A stretch of DNA of 62,482 nucleotides from assembly GCA_905221605.1 (NCBI GenBank), contig CAJNDS010002405.1, positions 380,001-442,482 of the forward strand. The letters are read 5' to 3'. This stretch comes from Symbiodinium natans. Taxonomy: Eukaryota; Sar; Dinophyceae; Suessiales; Symbiodiniaceae. Position numbers and translations under genes: made by a program. Shown in pieces: positions 11,460 through 21,705 of this stretch; position 1 is the stretch's first letter; the number at the start of each line of letters is the position of its first letter. The notes under the pieces are model-generated. The model had not been told where the DNA came from, ran no database searches, and saw nothing but the letters and a program-made list of their open reading frames with translations.

Positions 11460-11521
11460 GCTCTCGAGCTCCACCCAGGGCTCGCCTTTGAACAACTTGC
11501 TGGTTCGATGGGGCTGGATGG
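11460..11521 (+). CDS. Candidate exon, unrecognised gene
   Basis: CACAG acceptor after a CCCTAAA array opens ALELHPGLAFEQLAGSMGLD, then TTTAGG-type units. Protein-like composition but no family recognised. The donor is not fixed. Confidence 0.35.
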
Positions 11522-12035
11522 AGGCCTTATAGGGTTTTAACTTCGGGTTTAGGATTTAGGGTTTAGGATTTAGGGTGTTTTGGGTTTATGGTGGCTTTTT
11601 TTTTGAGTTTTCTTTGGGGGCTAGAGCTTAGGGTTAAGATCTTTGAGGTAGGGCGTGGGGTTTAGAGGTGTGGTTGCGATTGCTACTGCACACAGAGCTT
11701 GATGATTCGTGTGAATAATTGGGTCAGAACCATAGAATTACCCTTGTTTTGACGACCCCTTGAAGTGGTATAGCAGCAATCGTAGCATCAAGCCGTGCGT
11801 GCGCGTTAAAGGGTATAAGGAGGGACCCCTAGAAGGGACCCTTAATCTTATTCCCCGATAATAACCCCATATATCTCATATTTGGCCCCCTATATACCTA
11901 AGCAGCCCCTGAAGAATCCCTAAAGAACTCCTAAGGTCCCTTATAAGGCTTAAGGCTCCCTAAGAGTCCCTCCTTTCCCTAAACCCTAAACCCTAGACCC
12001 TAAACCCTAAACCCTAAACCCTAAACCCCCTGGAG

Positions 12036-12115
12036 CTCGGAGTTGTGAGCGCGGGCATGTTGGGGGGTACTCTTGCGCGAGCTTCGGCTTGCCTCCTTGC
12101 CAAGCTTAAAAAGGG
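12036..12115 (+). CDS. Candidate exon, hydrophobic helix
   Basis: After CCCTAAA units and GGAG, the frame reads LGVVSAGMLGGTLARASACL then LAKLKKG: a hydrophobic, alanine/glycine-rich segment closed by lysines, like a membrane helix. A GT follows in ATGTGTACGTG at about 12118, then TTTAGGG units to 12190. Confidence 0.35.
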
Positions 12116-12190
12116 GATGTGTACGTGCATTTAGGGTTTAGGGTATAGGGTTTAGGGTTTAGGGTTTAGGGTTTAGGGTTTAGGGTTTAG

Positions 12191-12270
12191 ACAAGTCAGT
12201 GGTGTCCCTGCGAGGATGACTCTTCTGAAAGTTCCGAAGACTCCGTCGAGATGCAGAACGTCCTCGCGAG
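12191..12270 (+). CDS. Candidate exon, acidic/serine-rich segment
   Basis: TTTAG acceptor at the end of a TTTAGGG array opens TSQWCPCEDDSSESSEDSVE then MQNVLARVR. The acidic Ser/Glu/Asp stretch looks coding. Separated from the 12036 candidate by only about 75 nt of TTTAGGG units, which may be a complete intron. No family recognised. Confidence 0.4.
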
Positions 12271-12538
12271 GGTGCGGGTTGTGCTTGTATTTTGCGGGGG
12301 ACATAGGGGTTTAGGGCAAAGTTTAGGGTTTAGGGTTTAGGGTGTACTATAGGGGGTCGGAATAATTACGAATAGCATTTATTCCCTTATGTTTCCTTTA
12401 TACTCATACGATAGTCACCCCCAAGCCCCTGTTCTAATGATTTCGGCCCCTATTAGTAGATGGGGAAAGCAAGAGATTGGACCTGCTACAATGTCCATGA
12501 TTAAGCTTGAACTCCAAGGTTGCGACAACCAACCATAC

Positions 12539-12624
12539 TTTAGGGTTTAGGGTTTAGGGTTTAGGGTTTAGGGTTTAGGGTTTAGGGTTTAGGGTTTAGG
12601 GTTTAGGGTTTAGGGTTTAGGGAC
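12539..12624. repeat. (TTTAGGG)n array
   Basis: About twelve perfect units, immediately followed by the palindromic element at 12626. Confidence 0.95.
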
Positions 12625-12625
12625 C

Positions 12626-12751
12626 TCCACTTGGTAGCCCAGTGGAACCCTGAACGTTTTTTTTTGTTCTGGGTTCCCTTACAAAACAACAAACCCCAAA
12701 AAAGGGTGCCCTTTTGATAATATATGGTTACTGGGCTACCAAGTCAAGTGG
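12626..12751. repeat. Inverted-repeat element, family D (CACTTGGTAGCCCAGT type)
   Basis: CCACTTGGTAGCCCAGTGG pairs with TACTGGGCTACCAAGT; the interior carries GGGTTCCCTT and AAAAAAGGGTGCCC. Relatives: 24875-24992 (same TACCAAGT ends) and, sharing the interior, 33765-33935, 40095-40175 and 41690-41765. Confidence 0.8.
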
Positions 12752-13019
12752 TACCCTTAATTGAGCTAGGCTGTTCAGCAGTATGCTTGTTTACTTTTTG
12801 GGGGCTCCGGGTTAGGTAAGTAGGTCCAAATAAGTATGTACTTCCTTCCCTGGGTCACTGAAAACCTTCGTGAGAGTTGGGTTACCCTGAAGCCTTTCTT
12901 GTGACAGAAAGCGATGTTTGTCTTTGCTGTTGTCTCATTGTAACACAAACCAAGCGCTGCCGAGGCATAAAGTGCAGTTACAAAGCCCCCGGCCCTGAGA
13001 GCACCAGTACCCCCTAAAT

Positions 13020-13241
13020 GAGGAATAGAAAGCATACTGAACTCAAGTATATGCCTGGTATCTACCTGAAGGGAAAGTCGTGGTTCTGTAGGAGTTCGGA
13101 ATATGATTGTAAAGCAAAAAGGGGCTGTCCGGGAAGAATGAGAGTCGGGCGCTACGGAGTGCAGGATTCGAATGGCAGCGACAGTGACGGGGACTGCCGC
13201 TTGCCCGACTGGCTTTGCATGTTTTACGGTTTCGGGTTTTG
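13020..13241 (+). CDS. Candidate exon, Cys-rich segment, possibly FLYWCH-like
   Basis: The frame reads GIYLKGKSWFCRSSEYDCKA, then KRGCPGRMRVGRYG and GSDSDGDCRLPDW. The W-x-C-(x6)-C-K-A-K spacing resembles the middle of FLYWCH and MULE-transposase-type zinc fingers, which bind DNA, but the closing histidines are not visible. This segment has no telomere-like units and a normal amino-acid mix. No start or splice site is fixed. It could be a fragment of a transposase or a host exon; the assignment is weak. Confidence 0.3.
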
Positions 13242-13565
13242 AGTTTAGTCAGCCTAAACCCTAAACCGTATACCCAAACCTTAATTCCTAAACCCTAAAC
13301 CCACATGAGCCCGGATGCAAAAAGGGTCTTGAGTTTTTGGGTGGCTTCGGTCCTGGGGTTCTTCTTGGCAGAGTCACTGCAGGCCAAAAGGTGGTTTAGG
13401 GCAGGCACCCGATTGCGGTTTGTAAGGGTTCAGGGTTTAGGGTTTAGGGTTTAGGGTTTAGAGTTTAGGGTTTAGGGTTTAGGGTTTAGGGTCTACTCGC
13501 TTCATTGTTGCAAATCTAGGTTTCGGGTCAGGCCAAGGGTCACCTGCGACCCCCCCCAACCGAGC

Positions 13566-14290
13566 GCTGTGAGCATCACCTGCGGGCCCTTTTGCGCAAA
13601 GCCTCCAAACCCTAAACCCTAAACCCTAAGCCCTAAACCTTAAACCCTAAACCGCTCCAAGGGGACCATTTTGAGCATCAGCTATGGGAGCAAGGCGTGA
13701 GAGAGTGTCATGGGGCATTTCCTGCGAGCCCTTCGGCACCAAAGCAGTCTCCAAACATCGTGCACATCACGGTGGACGCTTTGCAGGAGTCCTGCCGCCA
13801 GAAGGAGCATCCTGAGCATCAGTTGTGGCTAAACCCTAACCCCTAACCCCTAAACCCTAAACCCTAAACCGTAAACCCTACACCCTAAACCCTAAACCCT
13901 CAACCCTAAACCCTAAACCCTACACCCTATCACATCACGAGCATCGCTTGGTGGACCCTTTTGCGCCCGCCCAGCTGGAGACCGAGCTTCCGGAGCATCG
14001 GCTGTGGATCCTCTCACATCAGACCAGCCCCAAGCTCGCCAGACTGAGCGTCATGAGACATCCCAGAAGCCCTAAACCCAAAACCCTAAACCCTAAATCC
14101 TAAACCCTAAACCCTAAACCCTAAACCCTAAACCCTAAACCCTAAACCCTAAACCGAAACCCTAAACCCTAAATCCTCAACCCAAAACCCTAAAGGCCCT
14201 AAACCCTCCCCAGGCTCAGCATCATGAGTATCGCCCTGCGAGCCCTTTGCTACCACCGGGCTCTTCTGCACCCGACTCTCACCCCCCAGA
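13566..14290 (+). repeat. Degenerate coding-like repeat (GAGCATC...CTGCGGGCCCTTTTGC)
   Basis: Eight or so diverged copies of a motif of 25-30 bp, e.g. GCATCACCTGCGGGCCCTTT, GCATTTCCTGCGAGCCCTT, GCATCGCTTGGTGGACCCTT and GTATCGCCCTGCGAGCCCTT, occur between CCCTAAA arrays. Copies could encode EHxLRALL-type or SITCGPF-type repeats depending on frame. Stops in each frame prevent a single gene call. Confidence 0.45.
14092..14155. repeat. (CCCTAAA)n array
   Basis: About nine units inside the degenerate repeat region. Confidence 0.92.
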
Positions 14291-14767
14291 CCAGCAGTCT
14301 TTGGCTCAGCCGTTTTCAAAGTTACACAGGTCCCCTTGAGTTCTTTAATTTCTTTAGAGGAGTCTACCCAAGCCACGTGCCATGTAGTGCCGAACTTGTC
14401 CCATATTCCTTGAACCCTACATCCTAGTACCCACAACCCTGGCGAAACTCCGAACCTGTGCCTTACGAGGCTAAGCTTCCAGATCAGCTGAGCTGTGGAA
14501 TCTTCTGAGCTACCGAAAGTGCCGGGGGCAAAAGAGACAAGCGAGCGGAAGGAGGGGCCAGCTCATGTGGCAGGGTCAGGGGTATGCCTCACAATCGCCG
14601 CCCCCCCCCCCCCTCTTCCCAGCATGGATCATCATGGTATGTTCTTTATAAGAACGGAGTAGATACTGTTTGCGCGTGCGCGCATGCTTGCATAGGCATA
14701 CTTTTGTTTATGCAAAGGTATGTTTGTTATCATATCATGTTTCAATCTAATATGCAAGGGACCACAG

Positions 14768-14771
14768 GCTC

Positions 14772-14807
<36 letters not shown>

Positions 14808-14995
14808 GATATAGATATATGTATACATTTATATATATATATGTATACATTTATATATATATATATATATAATGTGAAATAGTATACAGTACACACTATC
14901 TCAAATACAACACAACATAGTACATAATACATAGTATAGACAGAGACAGACAGAGACGGACAGAGACAGACAGAGAGAGAGAGAGAGATAGAGCG
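14768..14995. repeat. Compound microsatellite: ATACAT, TA, then CAGAGA
   Basis: (ATACAT)n and (TA)n tracts at 14775-14870 are followed by ACAGAGACAG/GAGA repeats at 14938-14990. The long minus-strand frame over this region is largely translated repeat. Confidence 0.9.
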
Positions 14996-15586
14996 ATGCT
15001 TAGTAGCATCTTGGGCTCTGGCACCCATCCATCCCAGGTCTTGCCAAAGGTCGCCGGTTTTTAACTCGACTCCGGTGGAGATCGGAGGGGCGATGGCGCT
15101 TAGGGCCGAACTCGGCTTGGGGCCATGACACGGAAACTCGAAACTTACCCTCAACACTAAACCCTGGACGCGTTGCTCCCCAAGCCCTTACGGGTTTAGG
15201 GTTTCGGGTTTAGGGTTTAGGGTTTAGCCCTCAAAACCCTAAACCTAAACCCACCTGGAAAACCGAGCCTCGTGGAACGATCCCGAGGTGCCCCTCCGAC
15301 GTCCGCGTGTAAGGTAACTTAACGAAGTAGAAGCAGAGAGTCAGGTCCATGGAGCTCACAAATGTTGCCAGATCGGGCTTCGCCATCCCCTACACCTCAA
15401 AAAAGGCTCGAACCTATAAGCCCCTCCCCCCCCCTCCAAACCCCAAACCCTAAACCCGAAAAAAAACCCTAAACCCTTTCAAACCCTAATCAACCCTAAA
15501 CCTTAATCCCTAAACCCTAAACCCTAAACTCTTTTTGCATTTTGGGGGAGACAGGCTCGACCTTCGGGTGTCTCCTCAGGGTTCAG

Positions 15587-15643
15587 GGTAGTAGAGACCT
15601 ACCTGGCTGAGATGCGCTCGGATCTCCTCCCCTCCGTTGTGAG
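15587..15643 (+). CDS. Candidate exon, unrecognised gene
   Basis: TTCAG acceptor, then VVETYLAEMRSDLLPSVV, then TTTAGGG array: an amphipathic, protein-like segment. May belong with the 15799 candidate. No family recognised. Confidence 0.35.
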
Positions 15644-15798
15644 GGTTTAGGGTTTAGGGTTTAGGGTTTAGGGTCTAGGGTCTAGGGTTTAGGGTTTAGG
15701 GCCTCAGCCTTATTGAGCCACTTTTGGCGTTTATAGAGCTGCAGGGTCGGGTGTTGATGTTCTTGTATAGTTTTTGGCTCTTGGATCTGAGTTGGTAG

Positions 15799-15882
15799 GC
15801 CGAATTCAAGTGCCTCTACCTCCACCCGGGTGGTCCACGGACTGAACCACGGGTGTTCCTGGATGCCGACCTTGTATTGATG
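15799..15882 (+). CDS. Candidate exon (strand ambiguous)
   Basis: On the plus strand a TAG acceptor opens AEFKCLYLHPGGPRTEPRVF and LDADLVLM. The minus strand of the same DNA is also open and reads KVGIQEHPWFSPWTTRVEVE, where IQEHPWF resembles the last helix of a protein-kinase domain. Other genes here are on plus, which favours the first reading, but neither is proven. Confidence 0.3.
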
Positions 15883-16130
15883 TAATGTGATGTCATGAGT
15901 ATGTTTAGGGTCTAGGGCATAGGGTGCGCCCTCTTTGCAAGTCCCGCGCTCCAGGTTCTTTCGGGTGCGTGGAGTGTTGACTGAGAAGATAACCAGGGCA
16001 CATGCCTAGTGAACTATCCGTACACCTCAGAACTCCAAATTCCAAACGCCTCACATCCTAAACCTCTAAACCCTAAACCCTAAACCCTAACACTCTCAAC
16101 CCTCACCCCCCACCCCTAAACCATAAAACT

Positions 16131-16193
16131 GTACAGCCACAGCTTGTCCTCCTTTGTTCAAAGGACATCGGGGGGCTCTTTTTGTCGTCTCCC
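16131..16193 (+). CDS. Candidate exon, unrecognised
   Basis: TACAG acceptor after CCCTAAA-like units opens PQLVLLCSKDIGGLFLSSPF before a stop. Short and hydrophobic, weak evidence. Confidence 0.2.
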
Positions 16194-16369
16194 TTTCGTT
16201 GATGCAAGCCCTTCAGTCTTTCGTCACATGCTTGGCAACCGCACGTTTGTACGAGAACGCCTTGGCTTGACCTAGTTTACTGCAACTGGCTTGAAAGAAC
16301 ATCGCGGCGTGTACATTGCAGGTTTAGGGTTTAGGTTTTAGAGTTTAGGAAAGTCGCAACAAGCAAAGG

Positions 16370-16770
16370 ACCCCTAAAAAAAGATCCATAAATTGAAGGA
16401 TCCCCTGATAACCCGGAAGGTACCCCTAATTTCTATCGCATCCCCACATATGGGGATTTCCTAAATTAGGGGTACTATCTTGGTTCATATGAGGGAATTC
16501 TGGTATGTGGGGATCTAGATGGTTCGAAGCAGTGCCAGCACACAGATGACAAAGCATTAGTCACTAGTAGGGCGCACGATCTTCGCAGATAGTAACCTCC
16601 TCCGACCACATGATAGAATTCCCCCCATATTAAGGACCGGATAAGGTACCCCTAATTTAGTAAATCCCCATAGGTGGGTTTACGATGGTAGGGGTACCTT
16701 CCGGGGGGTCCTTATTATGAGGGGATCCTTCTTCTATTTGTGGAACTATTTTTAGGGGTCCTTATTATCG
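16370..16770. repeat. Two family C inverted-repeat elements in tandem
   Basis: 16370-16525 and 16607-16770 both carry AAGGTACCCCTAATTT and its complement AAATTAGGGGTAC, ATCCCC/GGGGAT arms and CCCATA/TATGGG. Each would fold on itself, and they also pair with each other. Confidence 0.75.
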
Positions 16771-16977
16771 TATACCCCATCTAGCTCTCTAGCCACGCCG
16801 CAGCCACGCATCTAATCTAAGCCCACTCGATCTTTTCATGCCCAGCGTTCAGGGCAAGAGGGGCTGCATCATGCGGAGATTTGGGTGCGTGCGCCCACGC
16901 GAGCAGGTCGGCGGGCAATGCATCAAAAGGACATAGACGGACTCTGGGGCAGGGTACTTAGGGGTTTAGGGTTTAGG

Positions 16978-17038
16978 GTTTTAGGGTTTTAGGGTTTTAG
17001 GGTTTTAGGGTTTTAGGGTTTTAGGGTTTTAGGGTTTT
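16978..17038. repeat. (TTTTAGGG)n octamer array
   Basis: About seven or eight consecutive units carry one extra T compared with the surrounding TTTAGGG heptamers; the array is flanked by heptamers on both sides. Confidence 0.9.
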
Positions 17039-17130
17039 CGGGTTTAGGGTTTAGGGTTAGGGTTTAGGGGCTTGGGGTAGGGCACCGTGGGAGCTCCCAT
17101 GTTTCCCCAGGTCTCGGAAGTGCAGAACCT

Positions 17131-17215
17131 ACATGTTGGGATGTTCCCCCTTATACCAACAGTCCTTAAAGGGGATTATAATACTCCCTATTCTCATCCC
17201 TACTAAGGGACATCC
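17131..17215. repeat. Family A inverted-repeat element
   Basis: TGGGATGTTCCCCCTTATAC opens it and AGGGACATCCCA closes it; the centre holds AGGGGATTATAA. Confidence 0.75.
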
Positions 17216-17545
17216 CAACCTACATCCCGAAATCTCCCCCAATCCCGTGTTCGGCTAGAGTCAGGGCCATTCGGGGCCGAGGGTCGGCGGAAGGCTCCGC
17301 GCCGTGCAGGGTTTAGGGCCGTTAGGGCTTAGGGCAGTTTAGGGTTTAGGGTTTAGGGTTTAGGGCTTAGGGCTTAGGGCAGTTTAGGGTTTAAGTTTAG
17401 GGTTTAGGGTTGAGGGTGGAGGGTTGAGGATTTGTGTGGGGGTGAGATGAGCTGGGCTTAAGTGTGGCGGATGGCTCCGAGATCTGTCTAGAAACAAACG
17501 CCTTATGAACATCTGGCAAGCACCCCCTCCCACTCCACTCATGAT

Positions 17546-17632
17546 ATGGCCTTCTCTTGGAGTGCACCAGGTGCCACCGCAGCTGCCCAGGAGCCGAAGT
17601 GTTTGGAGTGTAGTGGCCGCACCTTTGAACTG
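17546..17632 (+). CDS. Candidate exon, unrecognised
   Basis: Frame from ATG reads MAFSWSAPGATAAAQEPKCL and ECSGRTFELG with a C-x-x-C pair. Composition is plausible, but no splice partner or family is fixed. Confidence 0.25.
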
Positions 17633-17787
17633 GGTTTAGGATTGAGGAGTTTCCAATACCCTAGGGTACCTGATTTGAGGAGCATACCTGATTTCATGAG
17701 AAGAACTTTCTCCAACAGATTCCGACTTCAGCCTCAGCCCCCACCCCCCTCCCCGTACAGCAGCAACCCCCCACACACCCGCGGTTG

Positions 17788-17863
17788 TCCTGGAAGAGGA
17801 GCCCATCTCGCCACCTTGTGGCTGCCGCATGCGTGGCCCTCGCGTTGCTTGGCCTGCTGGTTT
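17788..17863 (+). CDS. Candidate exon encoding a signal-anchor-like helix
   Basis: Frame reads SWKRSPSRHLVAAACVALAL then LGLLV: basic residues followed by a hydrophobic helix, like a signal peptide or membrane anchor. CCCTAAA-like units follow rather than precede it, contrary to the usual exon-island geometry, so confidence is low. Confidence 0.25.
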
Positions 17864-18124
17864 CTAAACCCTCAACCCCTAAACCCTCAACCCTAAACCC
17901 CCGACATCCCTATACAGGCGTAAGCCACTTTGGGATTTCTTTCTTCCTTTTTCTTGATTCCGACCATTGAACCCCGCAGAGCTGTGGCTAGTCGGGTGGC
18001 AAAAAAACCCCCAACACTAAACCCAAACCCCAAACCAAGTCCTGTCTATTCAGCGCTCTCCGCACCCTGAGCCCTCATGGCCCCAAGTCCCGACCCACTG
18101 AACGAAGCCCCAAATTTCAACCGA

Positions 18125-18190
18125 AGGTTTAGGGTTTAGGGTTTAGGGTTTAGGGTTTAGGGTTTAGGGTTTAGGGTTTAGGGTTTAGGG
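18125..18190. repeat. (TTTAGGG)n array
   Basis: About nine perfect units followed by ATTAGGG variants, then by TTTTGGGG/TTTAGGGC mixtures to about 18420 that include a local duplication of GGGCTTTTTCGGG. Confidence 0.93.
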
Positions 18191-18935
18191 ATTAGGGATT
18201 AGGGATTAGGGTTCAACCTTTAGGGTCGCATGTAACTCAATTCGTGTTTAGGGGTTAGGGCGCTTAGGAGTTTAGCGTTTGGGGTTGAGGGTGTTTGGGT
18301 TTTCGGGTGTTTATGGCTTTTGGGGTTTTGGGGTTTAGGGCTTTTTCGGGTTTTGGGGTTTAGGGCTTTTTCGGGTGTTTATGGCTTTTGGGGTTTGGGG
18401 TTTGGGGTTTGGGGGTTTAGGGCTGAGGGGGTCAATGCAAAGCAAGCACTGCTGATGCCGAAGGCTGCTTTCCTCGAGGCCAGTCCTGGTGATTCTAAGA
18501 TTGGGAAGACTTCTGCCCCAAAACCGAAACCCTACCCCCCCCCCCCCCCCCCAAAAAAAAAAAAAAAGAACACCCGAAACGCCAAAACCCTAAACCCCCC
18601 CAACCCCCTAAACCCTAATCCCCAACCAAAAAACATAATCGAAACCCTGAAACCCCCCATGCGGGCGCCAAAACAGAACCAATACCCTAAGCTGACCCTA
18701 AACTCTAAACCCTGCAAAGAGAACTTCGGCTTAGGGTCCTCTTAGTGGCTTCGGGCTTACATCAAGGCAGTCAAAGCCTTAAGGATGTACCCCTAAGGCG
18801 TTCCCTTAATATATGCGGCTAATGTGATTTTTATATTCTCTTATCAGATCCCCAAACCCCCGAAAATACCCCTTCACCCTAACAAGGATAAAGAGGTACC
18901 TTCGGCTTACGGATTTTTGGGGGCTTTGGGTCCAA

Positions 18936-19440
18936 CACGAAGACCTTCTCACTGGATGCTCTGAGCATCAAGCGATTGAAGAGTCACATGATGGAGGTCA
19001 GCATGGGAAAGGCGCAGGGCACCAGCTAGTGGGCAGCATTCACCAAACACGGAGTGCTCCGTTCTGGCGGCTGACATCACACTGCCAGCTAACCTGGCCG
19101 ATGCTGCAACCATCGCTGCCAGGTCAACTGCCGTGACTACCGCGGCCAAGGCAGCGCACAAGGGAGGTTTCCCGGTCAAGAGAGCACCTGGAACTGAGGG
19201 AAGAATCGCCCACCTGGAGGCTGCGCGCACCACGCAAGTGCGACAGTGGGAAGTGCAGACCCAGATCGCCGTGGCGACTGGGAAAGCTGCCCCGGCTCCG
19301 CCTCCAGCTCCTGATTTCTCGGCAGCCTTTTCATCGAGCCAAGAAATTTGTGACCCCTCGCTTTCCCCAAGGACAAACCAGGCCTCCGTTGCCCCTCACT
19401 CCTTTCAAACACGGGTATATCTTATGTTGTGGGGGCTTCG
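18936..19440 (+). pseudogene. Intronless coding-like stretch with frame breaks
   Basis: Unlike its surroundings, 500 bp reads as protein in succession: TKTFSLDALSIKRLKSHMME and VSMGKAQGTS, a stop, AAFTKHGVL, a frame change, then LAADITLPANLADAATIAAR, KAAHKGGFPVKRAPGTEG and RIAHLEAARTTQVRQWEVQ. It contains no telomere-like units and no obvious introns, while true exons here are 30-150 nt. A broken retrocopy of an unrecognised gene would fit. A large exon with splice sites I misread is the alternative. Confidence 0.4.
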
Positions 19441-19654
19441 TTAGTGGGGGAGGGGAGTGCTTCGTTGGCGAGTTGACAAGAGCTCGTCGTGTGTGTGATC
19501 CCTAGGACGAAGAGTCAGCTAGTGCACGATCAATGTTGCTGTGGGGGGCTGAAGCAGACTGAGTGCGTTCCTGATGCGGGCATATGATGAACAATGTTCC
19601 TCTGACTGTTATTCTTCTCGATGCTGAGTATGGTCACAATGAGTCTCTATGGTG

Positions 19655-19756
19655 GGCTCTTTGTCATAGTGGGATAACATTTTACATTTTTAAGGGTACT
19701 TAAGCTCAATAAGAATAAAATCTTAAATTTTTATTACTATCCCAACTATGAACCAG
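19655..19756. repeat. Inverted-repeat element, family F (TTTGTCATAGT...CCAACTATGAAC)
   Basis: GTCATAGTGGGATAACATTT and TTTTTAAGGGTACTTAAG are followed by complementary TTACTATCCCAACTATGAAC. A second copy is at 39888-39975. Confidence 0.75.
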
Positions 19757-21690
19757 GGTTGCGGTCTTGAGGCTTAGGGTTGCGAAGCTCCCGGCCTTGG
19801 GGCTGGGCCGGCGACTCAAGCAGCCAAAGCTTCGCCCACTTTTTATGCCCCAAGAGCTTTTCAGCAAAGGCTTCAGGTCTTAGGGTGTAGGGTTTAGGGT
19901 TTAGGGTGTAGGGTTTAGGGTTTAGGGTTTAGGGGTTATTTGACGTGTTGTCGCGGGTTGCGTGTCTTGGTTGGGGCTGTTGGCGCCAAACATTTCAGGC
20001 GGCGCGCGCACGTCATGCTTCACGCTGCCAAGTATTTATTTGCAAGTTACCCAAGCCCCTAAGCCCTAAACCTTAAACCCTTTACTAAGGGTTTACCCCT
20101 AAACTCTAAAAGCCTATCAACCGTTGCCTTGCCGAGTAGTTCGTCCAGCTATGATGGTGGGGAAAAGACCTAAACCCTGAACCCTGAGCAAACAGAAAAA
20201 CACTGGACCCCCGAAACGCCCTAGACCCCCTAAGCCCCAACCCTGAATGAATCTTCCAGGGACCCCTAATGTGCTCCTTGCTTTGTGCGACTTTCCTACG
20301 CCCTAAACCCTAACCAAAACCCTAAACCCTAACCCTAAACCCCAAACCCTGAACCCTAAACCCCGAACACCGAACCCCCCTTTAAACTGGGCGAAGGCAA
20401 GTCGCTGCCTTTGCTCGGAGCAATATCAAAGGGCGGCCGCCCTTCAGGCCGCCCTCGGCGTCGAGCGTCTACAGGGGGGCCTCCACTTAGAGGTTAAGTT
20501 AAGGGGTTGCGATGATTGCGGTGTAGTGTGTAGGGTTTAGGGTTTAAGGCTAGGATTACATCATCAGGGACCTGGGTGTCCATTTCCTTGCTATCCTGGG
20601 TTTGTCTGGCACCTAAAGTCAGTCTAGAAGCAGGACCCTTATGGGGAGGTGATTGCAGTTCCCTTGGGCTCCTGGCAGCTCAAACCTGCCCTGTCCAGGA
20701 GCTTAGAATACGCTAATACAGGAGCCTCAAGAATCCGAATAGCGGGTGAGTATAGTATTAGTACATATGGACAATAATGGAATGCTGTAAGTAATTTTTC
20801 CGACCCCGATATTACCCTGTTATGGACAGCTTCCGGGTTGTGGCCGCTTGGTGTAGGCTCCTTAAGCAGCATGCCCGGCTGAGCCGAAAGCCTATCTGGT
20901 TGAGGGTTTAGGGTTTCGGGTTTAGGGTTTGCTTAAGGACCTCAAAAGAATACAAAACACTAATCCCTATATCCCTATATTACCCTTAATAAGGAATTGG
21001 GGGTTCTTAAGCACTTAGTAGTAACCCCTAAACCCTAAACCCGAAAGCCCAAGCCTCACCTGCCCTGATCCCTGATCCCTCTGACTCTGTCGAGCCCCGA
21101 GAGCCTCGAACCCTTAAGCCCACAGGTTTTAGGATTACAAGGTTTAGGGTCTAGGGGGTGCTTCTGGCATAGCAACCCTAAACCCTAAACCCTAAACTTC
21201 CAGGTGACTGCTAGCACATGCATCTTTGGAGCTGAGTAGGAAGCCATGGCCCTGCTTCAGTGCGAGATCATAAGCCCTAAACCCAACTTCACCTAAACCC
21301 TACACCCTGAACAGTTTGGGGTTTAGGGTTTAGGGTTTAGGGTTCAGGGTTCAGTTCAGGGTTTTGGGGTTTAGAGTTGAAGAGGATCATATTCAGGAAT
21401 ATTTTTGCAGAGGGATTTCGGGGCCATCCTAGTAAAGCCCTGTTCTCCAAGTGAGACCCGCAGGCTGCAAGAGTGGCAGAGGGGCAGACAGCTGGCAGCA
21501 CTTGGGGGGGGGGGTTCAGAGAGTTTAGGGGACAAAGTTGCTTTTAATTATGAAGACACGGTTTAGGGTTTAGGGTTTAGGGTTTAGGGTTCAGCAGCTC
21601 CGGATCGAGCAGATTTACGGCTCGGATATAACACCCACCCACCCAGAGAATCCCATAATATTAAGAAACTATAAAGTATCTTCATACAAA
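19757..21690. other. Non-coding stretch
   Basis: Scattered telomere-like units, a family G element at 20928-21015 and a GC-rich palindrome AGGGCGGCCGCCCTT at about 20433. The open frame at 20639-20872 has no recognisable features. Confidence 0.4.
20928..21015. repeat. Inverted-repeat element, family G (TGCTTAAG...CTTAAGCA)
   Basis: GCTTAAGGACCTCAAAAG pairs with GGGGGTTCTTAAGCAC. Relatives at 29262-29322 and 50748-50843 share TTGGGGTTCTTAAGCAA. Confidence 0.75.
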
Positions 21691-21705
21691 AGTTGGGGTG
21701 GTAAC

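Noticed and set aside
18320-18745. 141-codon frame with poly-Pro and poly-Lys
   Set aside because: It runs through C and A homopolymers and telomere-like units and has no protein features.
20425-20470. GC-rich palindrome (GGGCGGCCGCCC) as a terminator or regulatory hairpin
   Set aside because: No gene ends nearby and a single short GC palindrome is not evidence of function in this genome.
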